Source of the DNA: Acholoe squamosa
Taxonomy: Eukaryota > Annelida > Polychaeta > Phyllodocida > Polynoidae
DNA length: 64,000 nucleotides
Reading direction: 5' to 3'
NCBI GenBank assembly: GCA_949317995.1
Contig: OX439038.1
Coordinates: 34,742,613-34,806,612, forward strand
Both the position numbers and the translations under genes were made by a program. Position 1 is the first letter of the stretch, and each line of letters begins with the position of its first letter. A model generated the notes under the pieces. It ran no database searches, was not told where the DNA came from, and saw only the letters and a program-made list of their open reading frames with translations. Below, piece by piece: positions 56,947 to 64,000 of this stretch.

Positions 56947-57640
56947 TGTCAATGGACTATTCTGGGTATTATAACTATTTTTCATATTTACTAATTTCTT
57001 CGCCATATAAAACCTAAGCTCTGCCCATGATCTACACTCAATAATCTCCTGCCTTCCCCAACAGGAACCAGGATCCATTACTCATCACAAACACACTTCC
57101 TCCATGACACTCTGTGACATAAGGTACAAGGATGTAATAACATTCCAACCTTATCTACACACACACAGTCTAACTGGAGGAAGTGTGACTCACCCGTGGT
57201 GCCATATTTGGAATGAGAGGATATTTCACAATCTCCTCTCAATCCTCATTAACATAATCTACCCACAGGTGGCACTCTCTCCTTATGACATGTGTCACTA
57301 TTCTATTGAGCCACATGTACAGAACATTTCACAACACTGTGAGCTGCTCTAGCCCTCAGTATATAAGGTAGCTTGAGCAGCTCCCAGTCATCTATTCCAA
57401 GCTATCTATTCCAAGCATCTTTTCTAAGCTATCATCTCTCCCAACTTACACCTTACACCTATACCTAGAACCTACGACAGGTTGAGCTATAGGATCAGAG
57501 GCAGAGCTTAGATCTTGGCGAGTGTTATCATTGTTACCACCTTTATGAAACACTCATGTCAGCTATGCAATAAAAGGATCAACTGAACTTCCCTGGATTC
57601 CGTGTACATTCACTTCACCACATGTAACCGTCCGTTGACA
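56947..57640 (+). mobile_element. 3' LTR of nested LTR retrotransposon
   Basis: 694 bp, same length and, by eye, same sequence as 51072-51765. Preceded by a purine-rich stretch (agacgagtaggaatgtgggg) that can serve as polypurine tract. The target duplication ATAT is at 51068-51071 and 57641-57644. Confidence 0.9.
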
Positions 57641-60300
57641 ATATCAGGAAAAGGGCACCTCGGGAAATTGGGGAGCAAAATCAGGCAGACCTGATCAACC
57701 TGTTCGATTGAGCAGCCGATCAAGAGGACCAGCAGATCCTATACAGTTGGGACCCAGAGACACTCAGATAGCAGTAACAGCCTTAGCCTGGAGATCAGGG
57801 GAACTGCCAACTATAAAAGAACCCGCCCTGGAGGATGAAGGTGCTGACTCCCCCTCACGGCGCCGAACGAGTCAAAGGAGTCATCACCCTGATGAGGAGT
57901 TGTTGAAAACTAGGGCTGAAGCACGAAGACAACTCCTCACATCCACCCCGTTATTTACGGAGCGGGGCCAGCGTGAACTGGCGGATTCGACCGGGACTGG
58001 CGGCGCTGCTATCCAGAGGCAGGCCTTGGATTCTAGAGAGAGTAGCAATATTCCCTCTGGAACCTTGGGGACCCACCAAGAGACATCACTGGGAAGGCTT
58101 CATATAGAAACAGAAAGTCAGGTGGCGTCTTGTATTGGTGTTGCTTCTGGAGATTCCAGTAATAGAAAGAAAGACAAGGCTGAGTCGCCCTCAGGCACTC
58201 GGCACCGGAGCCATCGTTTGGGGGAACAACCATCGCGTAAATTAGAACAACTACCAAGTAATTTAGAAGAAATTTTGGCTTCTGACGCAGCTGAAAACAC
58301 CATAGTCTCTCCTGATAATCGGAATAATACCCAGATCACTGCCGAAAATGAAAACTCTCAACATCAAGTAAACCAAGTGATCCCGGCAGGAAGGCAAGGT
58401 GATTCGAGATCAAAAGCTGGAAACCTTGAGGGAAGTTATTTGGAGTCAATTCAAGGAACTACAGGTAGTATTGAGCAGTATCCTGTATCTGATAGTGGTG
58501 AGTCTACTGACTATTTAGATATAGTAAATACCAAGTCAACAGAAGAGAAAAGGGGAGAAAATCAGAATCTCGGCACTCACAATTATACACGATTACCCTC
58601 AGGGATAGGCTCTACTGAAACACCTGTATGGGATTATAGTGATTTGTCAGCGCGGCCTTTGGCGGCCCAGTGGGCACGCACCAGTGTTAAAACGAGACCT
58701 CAGTGGGAACAAGCAGGACGAGTGTTCCCAGAGGCACAATATGAGGATACATCTGGAAAATCAGGATCACCTGGAGAAACCAGGGAACCCTTTTGTAAGC
58801 TTTCGAGTGACACTTCCAGAGAAGAGAATCCCTCTGACACTTTGGATGACCTAATCGTCGTATCTCCCGGGGAGAATTCCCGAGTAGCTCCTAAACCAGT
58901 GACCGCGGCTACCGTGGTCAGTAATGGAGAGCTTTCTGAGGTTTTCGACGACGTGGAGATAGTGTATGGTGGAACCTCTAGTGAATCTCCAGATAGGAGA
59001 GAAGTCCCCATCAGAACAGCGATAGGCAGAAGGTCTCGCGTCGCATCTGAGGGCCATTTGTTTTTGTTCTCTGATACAGGCATCAGTTTAATTGACCTTA
59101 ATTCTACATCTGGAGACACGGTGGGACAGGTGAGTAGTGAGAGTCGAGGTGAGTCATGAGGAGAGTCAGGGACCTGTGCATACCTGGGATCCTCGGAAGA
59201 TAACGGGACTACCTCGCGGCCGAGTCCAGAAATTATTAGCACCGCTTCGGCTGAAACTAGCGGATCAGGAGAGGAAGGAATCTCTGAAACTAACAATGCC
59301 CTCCACCCTAACCCTGTGGGAGGATGTTCTGACGATCATATTACTTTTAATGTCAGCAGCGACACCTGGGCCTCGTTGCATCGAACTGTTGGCGTTATTG
59401 AGGAGATTACTGAACGTTCTAATCGTAGGTAGGAGGAGTTAAGTGGGTTTAGAACCGCATTGCGAGAAGCCACGGAGGCTTTGTTGCAACAAATAAGAGT
59501 ATCACATGCCTTGTATGGACAAGAAGTCAGACGTCAGGGAAGCCTAGTGGGAACCCGTTTCGTCAGCGAGAGAGAGGAAATCGCCTCCTAAACTCAGAGG
59601 AGACGGGAGGAAATTCAGGAGCAACCGCTTCACCTGCGGAGGAGGTAGCACAGAGACAGGAGTCGCTGAGTGTAGGGAAAGCTCCAGCTCAGAATTTGAG
59701 GCTAAAAAGAGCTTATTCAGACTCCACTTTATTCTCTCAGCGCATCCCTATAGGGGCGACCAGAGAAAGGTGCGTGTCGGGTGACGACGCGCGATCCGAG
59801 AGGTGTGAGGAGGTAAATGAGAGGAATATTGAGGCCGCTATTGACGTGATACCAACACGAACTGACGATCGCAGCGAAGTCTCGAACGGATCGCAGACTA
59901 TAGCTAAGGTCTTCAAACCACCAGGTTTGAGCCATATTATTGCTGAGCGAGGAGTGGAGCCAGATCCTGTGACCCCGCAGGACATTAAACCCCCACCCCG
60001 TTATGCGTATGCGGCGGTCGGAGGCACACCTGTGAAACCACAAATTGCCTTAGAAGCACAAATTGCCTTAGACGCTACTACCAGCGTTAGGACCGTTTCC
60101 ATGAATGGTCAGGTGAGCGTACCATATCACTCAGAGGTTTATACCTCCATTAGTGACTTGAGTGGTCAGGATAGTGCGGGTGAAACCTCTGTCAGACCGG
60201 CTTCTGCCTTTTCCCACGGTCGCCAGTTATTGAACTTAGAGTGTCAGCAAACTGCCCCCCAGTGGAACCACCCAGTGAATCTGGCGACCAGCAATTAGCT
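57641..60300 (+). pseudogene. Gypsy element, long N-terminal gag region with stops
   Basis: Continues the frame left at 51071. 57642-59156 is open for about 500 codons: polar, Ser/Glu/Arg-rich, without predicted domain. In-frame stops then occur at 59157-59159, about 59430-59432 and about 59589-59591 with coding-like sequence between, so it decays by point mutation. A shifted frame at 59696-60298 (with a local duplication QIALEAQIALDA) leads up to capsid. An N-terminal extension of this length before capsid is long for Gypsy elements. Confidence 0.6.
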
Positions 60301-60834
60301 GACACTATGGCCTCGGGAGGAATGGCCAAGTTGCCTAACATGAAAATACCCACCTACTCGGGCGGTAACAATGAGAATTATGAGCGATTCTTCGATGAAA
60401 TGAATATTTTGAAGGAAATTAATGGGTGGAACGATCAGGTGTTTTTAAATATTGTGAAATTTCATATAAAGTCAGGAGCTGCGACATGGCTGAAATCCAT
60501 TCCTGAGGGAGAAAAGGATACTCTGGAGAAGGTCAAAACCATTCTGAAAGAAACCTTTGGAGACAAACGGCCCTCGTGGCTTAAACATCGGGATCTCAAT
60601 AATTTGAGGCAGGAAAAGAACGAGGACGTCACTAGCTTTGCCCTAAGAGTCAAAGGCTATATGAAGCCTGGAATGGAAGATGGGGAGTTTATCTCTGTCT
60701 TTGTAAGTGGCTTACACAGGGGAATAGGAAACGAGCTAGCCAAGGCTGAGCTAAAATCTTTCCATGATGCAGTCTCCATGGCAGTGCGTTTAGAGTCGGT
60801 GGAGAAGAAAATCCCCGACAAGAAAGGAGCCTAG
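60241..60834 (+). CDS. Gypsy gag capsid domain (Retrotrans_gag)
   Basis: 197 codons. From residue about 30 the layout is that of Retrotrans_gag: KIPTYSGG, YERFFDEMNI, AATWLKSIP, LKETFGD, DVTSFALRVKGYM and FVSGLHRGIGNELAK. This is the self-assembling shell protein of an LTR retrotransposon. The frame overlaps the preceding one by 58 bases and ends at 60832-60834; the next segment continues after a one-base shift near 60825. The frame is a fragment of the gag pseudogene, not an independent gene. Confidence 0.75.
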   Translation: MSANCPPVEPPSESGDQQLADTMASGGMAKLPNMKIPTYSGGNNENYERFFDEMNILKEINGWNDQVFLNIVKFHIKSGAATWLKSIPEGEKDTLEKVKTILKETFGDKRPSWLKHRDLNNLRQEKNEDVTSFALRVKGYMKPGMEDGEFISVFVSGLHRGIGNELAKAELKSFHDAVSMAVRLESVEKKIPDKKGA

Positions 60835-60837
60835 AGG

Positions 60838-61325
60838 ATGAGGTCGATTCCGAATTCAGTAAAGTACTGGAGAATTATGTCATGCAGGGAGTCCCCGGAA
60901 ATTATAATTCAGGGGGATATGGCATGTCGAGACCCCCATACAACCCTGGACGAGGAGGAAATGGATTTGGTCGAGGAGGAAGGTACGCCAATCAAGGTTA
61001 TTTTAATAACCGTATGCAGGGAAATTCTGGTGGACGAGGAGGTCTGAATGCAGATGAGTATCGAAAGAGGTCCTTGCATCGAGCCGAGGCTTATAAACGA
61101 ACCATGGACCGTCTGCATGGTTTGATGCCCGCCAGTGAGCCAGAATCCAAGGCAGGAGGGCCAACTGGTAACACACCATACTGTATTATACATGACGCCC
61201 AGAGTCACAGTACTGAGGAATGCGCCCTATTGGCGGACTACCATCACAATCTAAATGCCCGAACCGGACCCACGCCGGATTCCAAGGGATCCAACAGTCA
61301 TGCTGGCAATGGTCAGGGAAACTAG
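60838..61325 (+). CDS. Gypsy gag nucleocapsid region
   Basis: The frame that includes 60882-61325 is Gly/Arg/Asn-rich (GGYGMSRPPYNPGRGGNGFG, RGG boxes), then charged helices, then a C-x3-H-x4-H-x5-C cluster (CIIHDAQSHSTEEC) that may bind zinc. RGG and zinc elements bind the RNA genome. It stops at TAG 61323-61325, immediately behind a G GGA AAC slippery heptamer. Confidence 0.7.
61316..61322 (+). promoter_or_regulatory. Probable -1 ribosomal frameshift site (G GGA AAC)
   Basis: The heptamer gggaaac is positioned as X XXY YYZ in the gag frame and is followed at once by the gag stop codon. The protease frame is open in the -1 register across this point, which is the arrangement used for gag-pro readthrough. 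A downstream stem or pseudoknot was not worked out. Confidence 0.55.
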
Positions 61326-61732
61326 TGGGCTGGCCTGCACCTATTATTGAATTGCAATTGATTCAGGGGGACAGGTCGGCTGACCACGATAATAATACAC
61401 AAAGTGCTTACTTTTTGGAAATTATTGTTGAGGGGGAAGAATATCAGGGATTGGTGGACACTGGAGCTTCTGATTGTTTTATAAGTCAGGAACTGAGGAA
61501 TGACCTACCACTCGACGCAATATGGGATGTTATGGACGGAAATCAACAGACAGTGAGAGTGGGAAATAAAAATCAGTGTGCGATACAGGAAACCATTAAG
61601 TTGCACTATAGTCTGGACAGCATAGTGATTTACTATCATTTTCATGTAATGAAAACATTGGCACATCCAATGATTTTAGGTCGCAATATTCTCAAGGACT
61701 TCAAGGAATCAATGCGGATCAGCATAGGGTAA
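61326..61732 (+). CDS. Gypsy retropepsin (aspartic protease)
   Basis: In the -1 frame relative to gag. The core shows an EEYQGLVDTGASDCFISQ active-site strand (DTGA), a VRVGNKNQ flap-like region, and HPMILGRNILKDF, the ILG motif closing retropepsins. It processes the gag-pol polyprotein as a homodimer. All key residues are present. The frame ends at 61730-61732; the next pol frame is shifted by one base near 61712, so the gene is broken after the protease. Confidence 0.75.
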
Positions 61733-61734
61733 GA

Positions 61735-62982
61735 GTGTTTAATGGCACGCCCGTATCCGCTAAACAAGGTTTATGCTTGCGGCCTAGACAAGAGCAGATA
61801 ATTGCTGTTGAACCCTGGGGAAAACTGGAGGTCAATCAGGGGGACACTGTCGCCCTGGAACCGTCTGGGCTTACTATAGTGGCCGTGGAGTATGCCCTTA
61901 ACTATACTGATAAGAATTGGTGGGTAAAAGTAGCCAACTTTACTGATCAATTCGTATTTATTGATCGTAACGACGTGCTAGCTTATGTGCGCGAGGTCAA
62001 CGCGCCGCCTTTGGAATTACAGGAGGTACGACAGGTATTAGACCTGGATCGCTGGACCCTAGGGGATGATACTCCCAGCAGTTCATCAGAAGGAACCGAG
62101 TTGAATGACATCAATGTAGTGCGATCTAAGTCGGAGAATGTCTCGAATATCGGCGTTAGAAGCGAAACTAGTCAGGAAGATAGCACTGGTCGAGTCATTA
62201 AACGGGAGAAGATAATGAACTTAGATCTGGGTGAAACCTGTATGACCCTGGAGGAACAAATGAAATTTAAGGCAATGTTCGCAGAAAACATGCATGCCAT
62301 TGCCTTCAATATGGAAGAGCTGGGTCATTGCACTTGGTCTCCCATGAAAATAAAAGTGAACGAAGAACAGGGAATATGTACCACCCGACCATACCGGTAT
62401 TCACCACTCAAAATGGACATAATCGATGAGCAGATCAAGGTACTGCTCAGAATGGGGATCATTGAACCCAGTGACAGTGCATGGAGGAGCCCTCTGGTGG
62501 TGGTGCAAAAGAAAGATGGTTCAGCAAGATTATGCACGGACTACCGTACACTGAACCTTATGACTGAGGATGAAACTTAACCTGTGCCCACAGCTCGGGA
62601 ATTGTTTCTGTACATAGCTTACAGGAAACCCATTATCTTTTCTGCCATAGACCTACTGAGCAGGTATCACCAGTGTGATTTGCATCCCGATAGTCGCAAG
62701 TACTCAGCTTCACCCTCAGGGGTATGGCAGTGGACTAGAGTGCCTTTTGGCATGAGACAAAGCCCATGGCAATTCACGAAGATAATGTCCATGGCTTTGA
62801 GCGGATTAACCTCACATACCTGCCTAGCTTATTTAGACGATATTGTGGTTTTTGACCCTATAGTGGATGATCACATTGGCAGTGTCGATCAGGTCTTGAA
62901 GGCATTACACCGCGCCGGGCTGACCATTAAACCTTCTAAGTGTGATGGGGTCGATGCGAGATTAAGTTCTTGGGACATGTAG
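61735..62982 (+). pseudogene. Gypsy pol: linker and reverse transcriptase, with a stop
   Basis: Frame 61735-62580 carries a linker with ANFTDQFVFIDRNDVLAYVR and the start of the reverse transcriptase (TTRPYRYSPLKMDIIDEQI, GIIEPSDSAWRSPLVVVQKK, ARLCTDYRTLN). A TAA at 62578-62580 interrupts it; the same frame continues to 62982 with FSAIDLLSRYHQ, PFGMRQSPWQFTKIM and the catalytic LAYLDDIVVF. The motif order is that of Ty3/Gypsy. A one-base shift near 62950 moves the following IKFLGHVVS segment out of frame. Not functional as it stands. Confidence 0.8.
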
Positions 62983-63124
62983 TGAGTCCTGAAGGATTGG
63001 CTACTCAACCCAAGGTAACACGAAAGGTGCAGGAATTTGGGGGACCTCATGATAAGCACACTGTGAGATCCTTTCTGGGACTGTGTAATTATTATCGCAG
63101 TTTCATTAAGGGAAGACAATACAC
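62950..63124 (+). pseudogene. Gypsy RT end, cut by an internal deletion
   Basis: Reads KFLGHVVSPEGLATQPKV and then VRSFLGLCNYYRSFI, the usual junction of reverse transcriptase and RNase H. At about 63110 homology jumps to integrase sequence, so the RNase H domain and the integrase zinc and catalytic (DDE) domains are deleted. Confidence 0.7.
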
Positions 63125-64000
63125 GATGCAATAGGCGTGTATATAGATGAGAATCATGAGAAGTGGCCTGATATGCTACCTCTAGCATTATGGAGAGCCC
63201 GATCTACCATCAGTGTTAGAACTGGATTATCGCCGTATGCATTGTTATTCGGTCGAAACAATGTTGCTTTGGGTTATCCTGAGGACAATGGTTTTGAGGT
63301 AGTAGGTGAAGATCGAGCCTGGTTCCTGAGAACCAAGCACTGCATTGAAATGTTCGATGAAGTGTCCTGGCAAAACACCAAAAAGTATGAAAAGGCCATG
63401 AGAGCACGGTTGGACAAAAATGCCCGACCGGTGCAACTAGAAGAGGGTGATCTGGTATACTATTATGATCCCAGTTGCGCCGAAAACAGCTTGTCCAAAT
63501 TCTCTAATAGGTACAGGGGACCTTATAGAGTTAAGGAGGCTGTAGAAGACAATCGGGTGTGACTGCGGTCATTGAGAACCGGGAGGGCCATTGATCACTT
63601 AGTGAATGTGAATAAGCTGGAGAGAGCTTATCTTAGAGAAGAGCGGGAGATACCCTCGGAAGATGATGGGAAAGGTGGCAGTGATCTCGAAGAAGAGATC
63701 AGCGAACCTGAGGAGGACGCGAGAGAGACTATAATAAACAAGCAAAATCATACGTGTTCCAAGAACGTAGAGCTCCAGGAAATAGAGCAACTGTCTGAGA
63801 TAGAAGAGAACAGTGATGGCAGTTCAGACGAGAATCCCAATATAAGGCTATATGAACATTCCGAACCCAGGGGCGGCGAGATATCTGCTGGCACTCAGGG
63901 TAGTAGGGAGTGTTCACCTAACTCTGCCACGCCTCTGTTATATAAAGGGCCATCTTCACAGACGGGGGTGGTGGAAACCTATGGAGCCAATGCATTGTTG
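63125..64000 (+). pseudogene. Gypsy integrase C-terminal part, runs off the window
   Basis: Frame 63137-63562 has WPDMLPLALWRARSTISVRT, GLSPYALLFGRN (the end of the integrase core) and the C-terminal beta-barrel (VQLEEGDLVYYYDP, FSNRYRGPYRVKEAV). After a TGA at 63560-63562 the frame continues with HLVNVNKLERAY and an acidic tail to the right edge. The 3' LTR must be outside. Confidence 0.7.

Noticed and set aside
51229-57352. Identical 82-codon frames at 51229 and 57104
   Set aside because: Both are inside the two LTRs; regulatory sequence, no protein family recognised.
58700-59296. 198-codon minus-strand frame
   Set aside because: Shadow of the Gypsy gag region on the plus strand.

Overview
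This is a eukaryotic, animal-type genomic window. Genes have introns with GT..AG borders, coding density is very low, and the sequence is packed with LINEs, LTR elements, SINEs, MITEs and minisatellites. I see no bacterial operons, rRNA or CRISPR. An intact GT11 fucosyltransferase, SINEs ending in tetranucleotide tails, and CR1-type LINEs suggest an invertebrate, most likely a lophotrochozoan such as a mollusc. That placement is inference; no single-copy marker settles it.

Host genes. (1) A three-exon gene on + (8067-8213, 8401-8520, 19366-19443) encodes a 114-residue RBIS/C8orf59-like ribosome biogenesis factor; its second intron is 10.8 kb and mostly repeats. (2) A signal-peptide first exon on - (7412-7466) is divergent from it, so 7470-8050 is probably a bidirectional promoter. 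(3) A GT11 alpha-1,2-fucosyltransferase final exon lies on - (21497-22641).

Repeats, left to right: a 3.2-kb minisatellite of 40-bp units (731-3945); a 2.3-kb imperfect inverted repeat (4800-7110); a 69-bp minisatellite (9934-10589); a tandem duplication of an unclassified element with a 560-bp head and a 40-42-bp tandem tail (10590-13930); several foldback MITEs; a decayed LINE (23271-30387) split by a 3.4-kb insertion that contains a third copy of the head-plus-tail element, a 1.2-kb palindrome and two SINEs; a SINE split by a 966-bp TIR element (30466-31676); an apparently intact two-ORF CR1-like LINE on - (about 33781-39070); a cluster of tRNA-like sequences (43.5-44.6 kb); LTR-like fragments (45.3-48.5 kb); and a decayed Ty3/Gypsy-type element (about 50.6 kb to beyond the right edge) interrupted by a younger 6.57-kb LTR element with matching 694-bp LTRs and a 4-bp target duplication (51072-57640).

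Most notable: ORF1 of the intact LINE (37496-38863, -) ends in what reads as a complete NADAR/YbiA-like domain, a NAD/ADP-ribose-linked N-glycosidase fold, behind a coiled coil and a nucleic-acid-binding region. Other points are a short spliced ORF with TATA box and consensus splice sites, antisense inside the young LTR element (55208-55449), a G GGA AAC slippery site exactly before the gag stop of the Gypsy element (61316-61322), and a MITE inserted four bases inside an RBIS intron, where it supplies part of the splice donor.
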